Source: Lanius collurio
Lineage: Eukaryota; Chordata; Aves; Passeriformes; Laniidae
Reading direction: 5' to 3'
DNA: 64,000 nucleotides
Assembly: GCA_020086605.1 (NCBI GenBank)
Contig: JACBWW010000015.1
Span: 24,370,483-24,434,482 of the forward strand
The notes beneath the pieces were generated by a model. That model saw only the letters and a program-made list of their open reading frames with translations, was not told where the DNA came from and made no database searches. This document shows positions 37,670 to 48,545 of the stretch, piece after piece. The first letter of the stretch is position 1. Each line of letters opens with the position of its first letter. The translations under genes were made by a program, and so were the position numbers.

Positions 37670-39570
37670 GACAGCTGCTGCATCTGATGTTATTGCATTT
37701 CATTAGCAGGATTACAGATATCATTTCAGATGAGTAACATAATAAAAGAAAAGACAGCAATTCTATTGAGATGTAGCTTGAAGCAGAACTTTCCCCCTCT
37801 GCTCTCTGGGATATTGTTCCCAGCTGAGATTTACAGTGCTCTAACAATGCATCACAAATGACATCCTATGTAAACAATTGGAGAACAAATGTGAGATGCT
37901 ATTTAAATGCCTCATTAAGAAAAGGAAATTTCATAGCTAGATTCTTGGCTTTTCTTGACTTTGCAATAGATTTAATTGACAGATCTAGATGAAAAACATC
38001 AATTTGTTTACCAGAATTGCCTGTTATTATTTACAATGTATCTTATATTACTGCCTATGGCTCAATGGAGAAAATTATAGTAGAAGGCTCTATAGAAGTA
38101 ATCCAGGCCCTAGAGAATATCCAGCCTTAGGGAAAATGAGGAATTAAAGCCAACTGAACTGTTAATGGAAGATGTCAAAGTAGTTTGGGGTTTAAAGCTG
38201 CTCCTACATCAATTTAAACTCATATATTAATGTTTTTTATCTGAAGAAGAGAGTAATTCCCAGTGTTAACCTGGTGTTCACCAGCAGACTCATGGGCTTA
38301 ATGTTCATTCAAGGCACTCAAGATGCTGACAACCCCAGTGGGCCTTCATTAGTGTGAAAAGAATCTCATGTCCATTAATAAGACAGTTGATTAATAAGTC
38401 CGTTGATTAAGGTAGGGTCAAGGTCACCTGAGGTTTTAAATGTGCTCTGCATTTACATCAGGCTTTCCATAGGAATCCCTGTGCTTTTGAACACCTAAGT
38501 TGGCACTTGGCCTTACTGAAAGGTCCAACAGCTTCTCTTACAAATAGCTGCTTGGAATGGATGTGTATGAAATATCCCAGGACTTCTTGTGAAAGACAAC
38601 AGGCACTGGATAACAGTAGAGGAAGTGAATCTCACTTGCTAGAATGGAAGGAACCTTCCTCCTTGAAATACCTGTGAGAACATGGGAAATAAATGACAAG
38701 TCCTATGGTGTCATCTCTGCTAGACAGGCTAGACAAGAGGCAGCAGCTTCAGCTTCAAAGATCAGACTTTCCCCCAGGTCTTCTCTGCCTCATGGATTCC
38801 CTTGATGTTCTGCAGCCCCATGCCTCCTCAGGGCTAGGAGCTGTGACATAACAGAGAACTGTGATTCCAGGGGTAGGGTCAGGTAAGCACAAGAGCAGGG
38901 GGGTTGTTCAGACCTGTGCGTGAAGGATCTCACCCTGTGATAGTGGTTGGTTTTGCATTTGTTTACATGCAAGCCCACTATCATATTTGTAGCCTATTTC
39001 TTTATTTATTTTCCTATTTGGGCATGCAGGGAAAGAAACCCTAAGAACAAGCAAAATAAGAAAGCTTTCAAACAAAATTTGGTATTTGCAACTGTTTCAA
39101 GTTAATGAAAGCAATGCATCAAAGACAAGAAGGTGAACAAATGATTCACAGTAAAAATAATGTAGCAGAGTTTTGCCTCTTTCTAAATTGTCCCCAAGTC
39201 GCAATGATATTGAATACATTTGCTGTTGAAAATTACTCACCACTGAAACAAATGATGTGTGAGTTATACTGGAACAATACATGTTGCTCTGGTTTAAATA
39301 TGCACTGGTGGAAGGCAATATTTTTTATGTTCTGCCATTAGACTGAGAGTTCAGAGTGCACAAACTGTCTCGATGAGCTGTGTCTATAACATTTACAGAG
39401 GGAAAGCAGTAGAGGTGTTCAAAGGCCATGAAGTGTTTGTCATATAGATTGGGATGAAACGTCATCCCTCAAATATGAGAAGGAATACTCAACAAGCAGT
39501 ATCACTGCAATCAAGTCCTTCATGGTCTGTGTCTGGGAAGCTGTGGAAAAGCACTTTGCTGATCAGCTTT

Positions 39571-39905
39571 TAGGTTGGAAAAGGCCTCTGAGATCATTGC
39601 ATCCAACCTTTGACTGATCACCACCTTGTCAACTAGTCCATAGCACTGAGTGCCATGTTCTGTTGTTTCTTGAACACCTCCAGGGATGGTAACTCCACCA
39701 CCTTCCTGGGCAGAACATTCTAATCTTTAGATCCCTTTCCATGAAGAAATTCCTCCTGATGTTCAGCATGAATGTCCCCTGGTGCAGCTTGAGGATATGT
39801 CCTCTCATCTGGTCACTGGTTGCCTGGGAGAAGAGCCTGACCCCCACCTTGCTACCACCTCTTTCAGGGAGTTGTAGAGAGTGATAAGGTCCCCTCAAGC
39901 CTCAC
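39571..39905 (-). mobile_element. CR1 LINE fragment, antisense (about 335 bp)
   Basis: A textbook CR1 sequence in reverse complement: AGGTTGGAAAAGGCCTCTGA, TCATTGCATCCAACC, ATCACCACCTTGTCAACTAG, TTGAACACCTCCAGGGATGG, ACTCCACCACCTTCCTGGGC, AAATTCCTCCTGATGTTCAG, TGCCTGGGAGAAGAGCCTGA and GTGATAAGGTCCCCTCAAGC blocks occur in order. It is the longest and best-preserved CR1 in the window. The open frame read across it on the minus strand is CR1-derived and not a host gene. Confidence 0.95.
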
Positions 39906-40119
39906 AGCAGTGCTTCTGAGGCCTTTCCACAACCTAAGTAAAAGTGGTCAGATGTGGGAATTAAACTAGCCCAAATAAACTTCTCCCAGGAAGGACATGG
40001 GAACATGACAGCTTCTGGCTTGCATACTAGTGTCTGATCTGCTGCCAGAGCAGGGCAGATCTCTGCTTCCTTTTTCTCATTGCTCCTGGAGAAATTACAA
40101 TTTAGCCCTGTTCCTAGTG

Positions 40120-40380
40120 GGGATTAATTTTCAGTGTGGTGAATTTATGAGAAGTTAATTTGTACTAAGGATGAAATCGTGTCAATTCAAATGTGTTCGG
40201 TTAATTGTTGATGGCATTGGTGGGGCCATTAGATACAAAACCCACATTGCTTTCGGGGTCAGCGAGGGAAAACATCCTGATTAGCTTAGTGGCTGGAGAG
40301 AGCACTATCTCTTGGATAGTCAATATTGAAAGAAAATTATACTTAATTAGCATACTTTATTAGCTAATTGACTATGGAAT
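40120..40380. other. Candidate conserved non-coding element
   Basis: Unique AT-rich sequence with homeodomain-type cores (AGTTAATTTG, GGTTAATTG, ACTTAATTAGC) and a short inverted repeat AATTAGC / GCTAATT around 40355. It starts about 200 bp to the right of a CR1 fragment. The call is from motif density and lack of repeat character only. Confidence 0.25.
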
Positions 40381-41361
40381 GCTTTTAAAGAAACAGCTAG
40401 AGCCTGGCATAGGACTCTGCCCAGTACATCAGCAGGGAAGGCACAAATGAGCTTTTGAGCCATCTTTCCTATATCATCTGTGATTGTTGGCCCACTGTGT
40501 ACTTTCTGATGCTGGAATATAAAACCAGTGGGGCCCCAGTCCTGCTGTAACGTGTGTTGGCACTGGACTACATTGAGGCAGCATGCAAACAGCAATGGTT
40601 GGAAACACTGACCTCGCCAGTTCTCTGCTCTCTGTCCCTCTTGTAGCTCTGTGGAGAGCTGCTACCTAAATGTACTCAGCAGTTGTGCTAATTGTGGCAG
40701 GACCCACACCAGAGCTTTCTGAAGCGAGGGAGCAGTGACCTGTGTTATCAGTGTCCTGAAGCACAGCATATCTGCGACACTGCGAGGCACAGCACTGCTT
40801 GTTCTCTCAGAAACTGGCACGGGATGAACATGAACAAAGGTTTTAAAAGGAACAACATTTTAAAACAGGCCTTAATACCTTACTGCTTGTGTTTCCTGAG
40901 ATCTTGAGGGTGGACAGATACCTGTGTTTAAATGCTCTGCTTTGCTACCAGTGAAAACCTTGTCTGGGCTGGCTGCTCCACACCAGTGCAGATAGTTGAG
41001 CATTTATGGGTTGAGATAGGCAGTAACTGATTCCATCAGCCATCAAATATTAGGCTGCATTTTAAAAAATCCCATGTCAAATTAAGAACAAGAAGATAGA
41101 GATGGAAGGATATTTTTCATCCCTGAAACACATATTTAGTTTAGCAAAATTAAGTTCCTTAATGTGCAGTTTCTCAGGTTTGTGTTGCCCTTCGTGAGAA
41201 GGCTTCACTGATAGAGCTTATATTTAGGAGAATCCTACTTGAGTTCTCACATCCCCCCTGATACCTGAACAATTATCTTTGTTACCCTTTCCAGAATTGT
41301 GGAGATGGGAGAATCAAAGGCAAAGATAACTACCAGAATACAGATCCTCACTTGGCATAAG

Positions 41362-41389
41362 GAGATGAGTGAGTATCCTCACTCATCTC
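41362..41389. repeat. Perfect 12-bp hairpin with 4-nt loop
   Basis: GAGATGAGTGAG at 41362-41373, loop TATC, then CTCACTCATCTC at 41378-41389, an exact inverted copy. Such tight quasi-palindromes often arise by template switching during replication. No functional role is indicated by position, deep in intron 2. Confidence 0.95.
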
Positions 41390-41926
41390 TCTTAATTTGG
41401 GCTGGTATTTCAGACCCAGAACCCAACTGCCCGTGAATGCAAAGCAAACCCAGTGCTCCCTGGGGGTCTCTGGTCAAAAGACTCCCCGAGCCCATTAGGC
41501 AGAGCCCAGCTGCACTGAGCACCCCCTGCCACCCTGCAGTGTGTGATTGTGTCACAGGGGCAGCCAGGGCTGGGTGAGGGGGTCCAGCCCAGCAGTGACC
41601 CTGCTCCCTGGGGTCACAGTGCTGTCCTGGCCAGCTCTGCACAGCACCACATGCTCAGCACCTCCTCACCTCCATGCACTGATGAAGGGCAGTCCCCTTG
41701 GGAAAGTTCCTTCCAGCTCCAAGCTTGTCAGAGTACCTATTTCCTTGTTTCTCTGTATTCTGGCCTGTGATTGTTATTAATGAAATAAAAGGTGAGCCTC
41801 ATTCCCTTTCCCTTCCTTTGCCCATGCACATTAATTTAAATGCAAATTCACACAGAAAGATCAAAATTAATTATGCTTTCTGCAGCAGGCTACATGAAAA
41901 TGGAAAGGCACAGGGCTGGCTTTTCC

Positions 41927-41944
41927 TTTTTTTTTTTTTTTTTT
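41927..41944. repeat. Poly(T) run
   Basis: Eighteen T residues after TTTTCC in intron 2. Confidence 0.88.
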
Positions 41945-42657
41945 GGAAGTGCAAAGGAAAAACAATGTAGAAAAAATATTAACATATGCACTCTAAATGT
42001 TGCATGCTTGCTTGCTTTTTTTCCTGATGCATTTTGCTTGTCTGAATTTCCAGTTGCTTTCAGTTGCAGACTGTTTCAGAAGGAATATTGAAAAAGTAAT
42101 GTGTTAGTGACATAAATTGACATCCAAATGACAAATAATATTCTGTTTACCTCTAATAAGTATCAATCTCCGTTAAGAAAAACTATGCTGACTCTTAAGA
42201 AATTTGTCCATTATTGCCTGGTCAGAATATAGATGAACTATGAGAATTTAAATTTTTATTTCAGTGGGGGAAAAAAAAGGCATGGAGGAGTGGAATGTTC
42301 TGTTCCTCAACTGGTTCAGGCATTTATATAAGTTTTTTTAATGAAAATGCAGTCAAGTAAATTTGTGACTCAAAGTGCAGACCCATAGTCTGGAGCTTCA
42401 TATCTGGGTACAGTCACAGCAGCTGAACTGACCCTGGGAACCAACATATGGACAGGGCTATCCTTTTTTTTGCCAGATTCTGGGTAAAAAAGGCAAAATT
42501 CTGACACTTTTAAGGGGAATGGGTGCTGGCATGTGTGCATTGTGCTATAGAGACATTATGTGAGCTCTGAGAAGCCTTCTGGATCACTCTCTGTGAGGCT
42601 TCAGTGGAGCAGCCAGGGTGACTCTTACATGTTACAGGAAAAATGGATGGTCACAGA

Positions 42658-42894
42658 TTTTAAACATAGAAATTAAAATACAAGCAAACTGACAAGATGC
42701 ATAAAAATAGCAGCCACCTTTAATTTTCCCATAGCCAACTATGGAATTACCTGTTAATATTGGCTATAAAAAGATGTAGTGCTGTCAAACAACCATACAA
42801 ATACCAACTAAAATGACAGCTTCTGTGCCATGCCTGGCTGCCAATACCACTTTGCAAAAATGCACAAAAACCCAGGTTCCACTGGTCCTGCTGC
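42658..42894 (+). repeat. Left arm of a long inverted repeat
   Basis: This arm is nearly the reverse complement of 45367-45607. By eye about 90% of positions agree, with a 1-nt and a 3-nt gap. Long exact blocks include ACAAGCAAACTGACAAGATG, TTAATTTTCCCATAGCCAAC, TAGTGCTGTCAAACAACCAT and GTGCCATGCCTGGCTGCCAA. The arm itself contains a short palindrome (CCATAG-CCAA-CTATGG). I do not recognise it as a known repeat family. Both arms lie in intron 2 of TECRL, so a pre-mRNA containing them could fold into a long duplex. Confidence 0.93.
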
Positions 42895-43216
42895 TTAAAA
42901 ACTTAAGGCCAATGGGAATAATCAAATGAACAGCTAAAGCAGAAGCATTTACCCAGGCTGGGCTTTACTTGCTTAGTAGTCTGTGGGAAGTGCTTGCTGT
43001 CCTGCCTCTGGGCCAGACCCTGTCCTCAGCATTGCTGGTCTAAGCCAGTGTGTCTGGAGACATCATCCAGCTCACTGCCTGCTCTCCCTCGGCAAGCAGT
43101 GTGGTTGTAGCCTGATGAATTCATGTATTGCAAAAACCAGAAAAAAGAAATAGATGCTTATGATCAAATAGCTCCTTTTTCAAATTCCACATACCATTAA
43201 GAAAGTGCTTTTTTGT

Positions 43217-43230
43217 GTCCCCATAGCAAC
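43217..43230 (+). promoter_or_regulatory. RFX X-box-like motif
   Basis: GTCCCCATAGCAAC fits the 14-base RFX X-box pattern GTHNYYATRRNAAC at every position. It lies in intron 2 between the inverted arms, far from any known start site, so chance occurrence is quite possible. A similar sequence with one extra C is at 22563-22577. Confidence 0.3.
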
Positions 43231-43855
43231 TAGAGTTCAAGGTGCCTTTGTAAAACACAGGGCCAAAGATCTTCCCTGGAAAGCTTACAAATGAAACAAA
43301 TCAGAGAAAATACTCAGAGAAAAAAGCTGACAAAGAAACGGGATTTATCTTCAGCTATGGAACCATTAAAAACAACATCAATTTCAGTACTCTGCTGAGA
43401 TTTTACTGAACAGGGCATACTGGATCTGCTCTTTCCACTAACTTCCCATAAAAACATGGATCTAGGTCAGGATCTACTCCCACTCTTTAAATATTCTGAT
43501 ACTCCCTCTCAGAGGTCCTTCTGCCAGGAAAACACAGCCTAGCTGAATGATCCCAGATGCAGAAAGTGCCTTCCCAAGGCCCTTTGCCCTAAAGAGGTGG
43601 CAGCAGCACACAATTGGCAGGCTGACTCTTGCAATCCCTGCTGGTCTCAGGAGCTCAGTCTGGTGTCAGCTGAGTGGTACCTGGAGAGGGTCTGGCCAGA
43701 GCTGGTGTCTTCACTAGCCCTGGAAAATAGACCCAGGTGATTGTGCTGGCACTTAGTGTGTCAAAGCAGCAAAACATCCCTTGGCCTGCAGCCAAAGAGG
43801 GCCTTTTGAGAGGGGCCATGTGAAGAGATGCTGCAGCCCTGCTTGCCCCAGGCCT

Positions 43856-43915
43856 GCTGCTGAGAGCTGCAATTCTTCAAGTGGGCCGGTCGTTCAGATT
43901 GCAGCTCTCAGCAGC
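43856..43915. repeat. Perfect 18-bp hairpin with 24-nt loop
   Basis: GCTGCTGAGAGCTGCAAT at 43856-43873 is followed, after 24 nt, by its exact reverse complement at 43898-43915. The stem does not extend cleanly outward, since the next pair is T-T. The size is below a typical pre-microRNA (usually 30 or more paired bases), and no known microRNA was recognised. It lies between the arms of the long inverted repeat. Confidence 0.95.
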
Positions 43916-44599
43916 TGCCATTTATTACAGTGGAGGCAGGCACAGTAAGTAATCACTTTGGGTACTTTCTCTCTTGATCTTGTGGCCGAGCTCAGTTTTA
44001 CTGTGGTTTCTTTGGTGTGCTTTGCTTTCTACCATCATGCTCAGGAATCACTCCAGTGCGATGTTAGCACAATAAATCACACAGCCCTTTTTTCCAAATA
44101 AAAGCAGAAAGCAATAGCTGCGAGTCATTTCAGCATCCTGCTTTTCCTGCTGTCAGCTCAGTGAAGCAGTAGTACTCAAACTTCAGCCTGCAAAGGCTGT
44201 GGTTGCTAGCATGGTGATATCTCTATCTTTGTTTTCTCAGAAGTGTTCCTGGGAACACTCAGACACGGCTGCTGCAACCAAGGGAGACAACACTATGGCC
44301 ACTGTCTAAGGTCACAGACACGGGACAACTGTATTTGTTCAGTGTTTATTGTCAAGGAGAGACCTCAGCTAGTTTTAAGATAATCTGCCTGTCTCTATAT
44401 ATTGTGCATAAACCCAGCATCCTCACACATACTAATAAGTGAGTCTTTCCTAGCAAACTCTTCTTATTGCTACGTGGATATCAAAGCTACCACCTGGTTA
44501 AGGTCATGGAATGCATTTCAGCCGTGCTCAGTTCACATCAGCAAGTGCTGTTACACTTCTCAGCTCATGTACAGCATTTCTGTGATCAGATAAGGGAGG

Positions 44600-44860
44600 T
44601 TGGTGCTGCAGTGGTTCATTGGAATTTCCGCTGTTTCTGCAAATTTAAACAACATGCTGCTGATGATTGATTATAGTAATTTTGTTGTTCATATCACCCT
44701 ATTCATATCACAGCAGGTATTGCTTGTAATTATTAAGGCTATTTGTTATTAGAGATGCACGGGTGGTGAAATACAATGAGAAGCAAACAATTTAACTAGT
44801 AATAAAATTAGCTGATGATGGAAAGTCAATCTGCTAATTATCTCCAAATTGTGTCTGTCA
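44600..44860. other. Candidate conserved non-coding element
   Basis: The stretch has high-information, non-repetitive AT-rich sequence with several TAAT/ATTA homeodomain cores (GTAATTATTAAGG, CTAATTATC), an ATGATTGATTATAG block and no transposon traces. It lies between the long inverted-repeat arms in intron 2. This call rests on appearance only; conservation could not be measured. Confidence 0.25.
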
Positions 44861-45366
44861 GTTGTGTTTTGCATTTCTTAGACTCCTCGCTCCCCAGTGG
44901 AATAGTTTTTGCAGGTCTGCATTCTAAGGAACACAGTGAATTCCCCAGCAAGAGGAGTGTTCATCATCTTACACCTTTGTTCTCATACAGGCTTATGTAA
45001 CTCAAGTACTTGGTGACTCATGGGCATTTGATTGTGCTATTTACTGCAGAGCAGACAGTGCACTAACTTTTCTGTAGAAGATTCTTTATGAAACTTAATA
45101 AAAATTAGGTCAATTCCTTCAATTTCAAACCTATTGAAAAGTACCAAGTACTTAGATTTCTTAGTTGTTCAATTTTCAAAACTTCTTGGGATATTTAAGT
45201 AGTGAAACACTCTTTAGGGTCAATTTAAATCCTATGGGTAGAGTACCGTTGGACACTGTTAAAGCTGCATAGGGCCTTTTCTAACTGTCCTTGGTTGCTA
45301 GGACTGTCAGCTGATTCATTTACTGGGATTCTAGTATACAGGCAGTGAAAAAAACAAACTGTGTGG

Positions 45367-45607
45367 GCAGCAGCACCAGAGGAACTTGGTTTTCTGTGAA
45401 TTTTTGCACAGTGATATTGGCAGCCAGGCATGGCACAGAGGCTGTCATTTTAGCTGATATTTGTATGGTTGTTTGACAGCACTACATCTCCTTTTTATAG
45501 CCAGTATTAACAGGTAATATCATAGTTGGCTATGGGAAAATTAAAGATGACTGTCTGTTTTTATGCATCTTGTCAGTTTGCTTGTATTTTAATTTCTGTT
45601 TTAAATA
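45367..45607 (-). repeat. Right arm of a long inverted repeat
   Basis: Inverted partner of 42658-42894, separated from it by about 2.47 kb. Similarity stops abruptly at both ends: at the inner side after GCAGCAGC and at the outer side after TTTAAA. The flanks next to the two outer ends show no matching target-site duplication. Most differences between arms are transitions. The pair could be two opposite insertions of an unrecognised repeat, the terminal inverted repeats of an old element, or an inverted duplication of local DNA. Confidence 0.93.
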
Positions 45608-45935
45608 TAGTAAGGTACAACAAATAACCCACCCCAAATTAAATATTTTTCCTCATATCCATTTTTTTAAAGAGGTTATTGAAAGTAAACTTCGAGTTTC
45701 TTTCCAAGCAAATATCATCCTGTGTGGAAAAATTATGATGCCTTAAACATAATAGAATTAAAATATTCTAAGCTTTTTAAAAATAAATGTATGGATTTTT
45801 TAAACAAAAGTTGGAACAAATTCCTGATAGAGAAGATGGAATGTGGTCAAAGACTTAAGACCTGTCACAATTGCTCACACTTCCAGACTAATGGAAGCCT
45901 GTGCACATAGAAATAACTTTGCCTGTATCATAACA

Positions 45936-46048
45936 GAATAACTCATAGAACTGTAGAACAGTTTAGGTTGAAATGGATAATGAGAGATCATCTAGTCCAG
46001 CCCCCTTGGCATGGGAAGGGACATCTTCAACTAGATCAAGTTGCTCAG
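45936..46048 (-). mobile_element. CR1 LINE 3'-end fragment, antisense
   Basis: The plus strand shows ACTCATAGAACTGTAGAACA, then GTTTAGGTTGAAATGGA, GATCATCTAGTCCAGCCCCC, TGGCATGGGAAGGGACATCT and CAACTAGATCAAGTTGCTCA. This is the reverse complement of the CR1 3' terminus including degenerate copies of its terminal octamer-type repeat (ATAGAA). The 3' end of the element faces left. The insertion lies about 330 bp to the right of the right inverted arm. Confidence 0.92.
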
Positions 46049-48374
46049 TGAAGAAGAATAAAGCTGATGTCACTTAAATTCAAGGAGTCTGTGAATAACT
46101 TTTCAGCTGAGGAATGGGCAAAGCTTTCAGGTACGTATATACCTGCAGTTGGAGGGTGACCATGTTGGAGCCTGAGGCAAACATCCTTCCAGAGAAGGAT
46201 AAGCCAGGAGAGTAGAAATAATCAAATAGAGATGGAAAACTAGGAAGTCATTTCAATAGCTGTCCAATGATGTTGCAAAGAGGGGAACCAAAGCTGTTTT
46301 ACATCAATGCTAGAAATGTAATAAATGTGGAGGAACCAGAATATTGACTAAATATTAGAGGATGTAATATTGGCTAAACAGACCTGTAGTTTGAACCATC
46401 ATGACCACTCTTATTTCCTGGACAGCCTATAGGTGCTTTTCCAAGTCAAAACCAATCTGGGGTATATAAGTGAGCTGAAATGCTACTTTTACAACTTTGT
46501 TCCAAGTGTGAATACATTCCCAAACCCATAAACCCTGCATAAGGGAGCTGAACAACTCTGCTAACCACAAGGATTATACAGAGACTGCCACCTACTGTGG
46601 CTGAGCTCTGATGCACCATCACAATGTCAGAAAGTAAATATTGATACATGCCTGATCTTAGATGCAACAGGAGTTACAAGATAAACTTCAGTCACCCAAG
46701 ATCTTGGATTGCCATTAAGATCTGCAGGAGGCAGCAATGGAAAATGTTAATAAGAAAAAAACTGGGAATTTACCCCTGCTAAAAAAAACCCAAAACAACC
46801 CTGCAAAAAGAGGAGCCCTTCATGGCAGTGAGGGGAGCTCTGCCAGGTGTGGGAGTGCAGAGAGGCTTTCAAGTGCTGCACACAGCTGCAGCTGTGCCTC
46901 TGCGTTTAGCGAGTGCGGGTTTACCCTGTCTGGGAGCAGGACTCTGCTCACCCACTTCTGAACTCCTGCTGATGCCAGGTGAAGCTGCTCTGTCAGACAG
47001 CACTGGCTCTGGTTATCCAAGAGAGCCATCAACCCCTAATTCTGACAGGCAGTAGCAAGAATTAATACAAGTGGTAATTAGTCACTCAGTTTGGCTTCTT
47101 TTCACTATTTAATGAAAAGAGAGCTTTCCTGCTGTAGGAATGAGAGGGATGTGTGTCTGCCATAATCAGGCTGGATTTTAAAAGCATCCCACATTGCCAA
47201 ACAGAAATCCAGAGCTGTTCAAGTGAGATTTTTGGAGGATGCCTGTGGAAAATAGTCATTGGAGGAAGGCAAATAAGTGGTGACAGGTGGGGCCAGTGTC
47301 CCTCCCCTTGGCTGACTGCTACCAAATGGTAAGCAGGATGCCTAGGAATGTGTGAGATTTCCTATTTCAAATGAGTCTTACCAAGCTGGGAGAGCAGACT
47401 CTTTGTGGGGTCACACTTCTCCCCAGGAAGCAATGCTGGTTTCTGCAGGACCCTGGATAGCTAACATTGGGGAACAGCCTTGCTGAAATCTGCTGACAGT
47501 AGAGACTGAAAGCAGGAAACTTTGGTGTTCTCACTCAAACCAACATAGAAATGTGTTTGGACGTCGTTCTCCACTTTGTCTAGGATTTCCACTTGACGTT
47601 AGCTGGTGGACCCCCACCAACACAAAGAGCAGGGAAGGAACAGTTAATTCCAGGTCCTTCCAGAAGAATACACACAGCACTCCAAGCATGGCCTGGAAAC
47701 CAGAGACACACTGATACGATAACAAGGTCACTGCAGACGAGCAGCAGCAAAGGCACACTTCCATCTGTCTAAATTTTTGAGTATGTTTGAACATAATGGT
47801 ATACTGAGGCTAAGGGACTGGAAATGTGGGATGACGTGCTTAAATGCACAACCTCTGTTTGCCCTTGTGAAGATTATGAGCCATACCTAAAAGAGCATTG
47901 CCACAGGATCAGGTAAATTGACTTTTATTGAAACATACTGTAATATGAAGGGGGGAGCTGGGGGGAAGATTCCAATTTAACACAAATACATTGCATTTCA
48001 GGCTCCCAAATAACTATAGATATCTTCTGTCCTGGAGCAAATCATATCTTCCTTGACAAGTCAGACACCTGCTCTTTCTCTATCTTCCCTCTGTTATCTT
48101 TAATAGCCATGGATTGTTGTGGTACCTTGAAAAAAATGTTTGCAACTTACTTGATGGATGTCTCACCTCCTGCTATTAGCCCTGGTTCATGGGTTCATCT
48201 AATGCCTGTTCTTGCCTACAAAAGTCAGACCAAGTGCTTTTGAAATGAGGGTGTGCTGGGTGTCACTGCACAGTGCACACTGTGTACAGCTCCCTTCACC
48301 TCCAGCTGGCAGCTGGTGAACAAGCTCTTCTGATCATCTTGAAAAAAATTAGGTAGAAGCAACCTCCACACCTC

Positions 48375-48545
48375 ATCTGGTCCAGGTTCCTGGTCAGAGC
48401 AGGGCCAACTTTCAAGTCCTGTAAGACTGATCAAGGTCATCGCCAGAGGAGGCTTGACTATCTCCAGGGAAGGCAATCCCACAGCTTCTAGAGGCAAATG
48501 TTCCCACATCTGATCACAGTCATTGTGAACATTTTTTTCCATTTA
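48375..48545 (-). mobile_element. Diverged CR1 LINE fragment, antisense
   Basis: Weaker CR1 similarity in reverse complement: CAGAGCAGGGCCAACTTTCA, then a CTATCTCCAGGGAAGGCAAT block, CCCACAGCTTCTAGAGGCAA, TGTTCCCACATCTGATCAC, and a TGTGAACATTTTTTTCC end. The order of blocks fits CR1, but substitutions are many and the left edge is uncertain. It lies 1.2 kb upstream of exon 3. Confidence 0.72.

Noticed and set aside
39629..39898. 89-codon minus-strand open frame
   Set aside because: It lies entirely inside a CR1 fragment and reflects the transposon sequence, not a host gene.
43674..43700. TGGTACCTGG considered as the missing TECRL exon 3 (W-Y motif)
   Set aside because: It lacks the following P-S-R-V-G-L pattern, correct phase and a donor at the needed distance. 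The 49775-49819 exon meets all of these.
46995..47030. TGGTTATCCAAGAGAGCC considered as TECRL exon 3
   Set aside because: It translates to W-L-S-K-R and not W-Y-P-S-R, and no donor follows in the right place.
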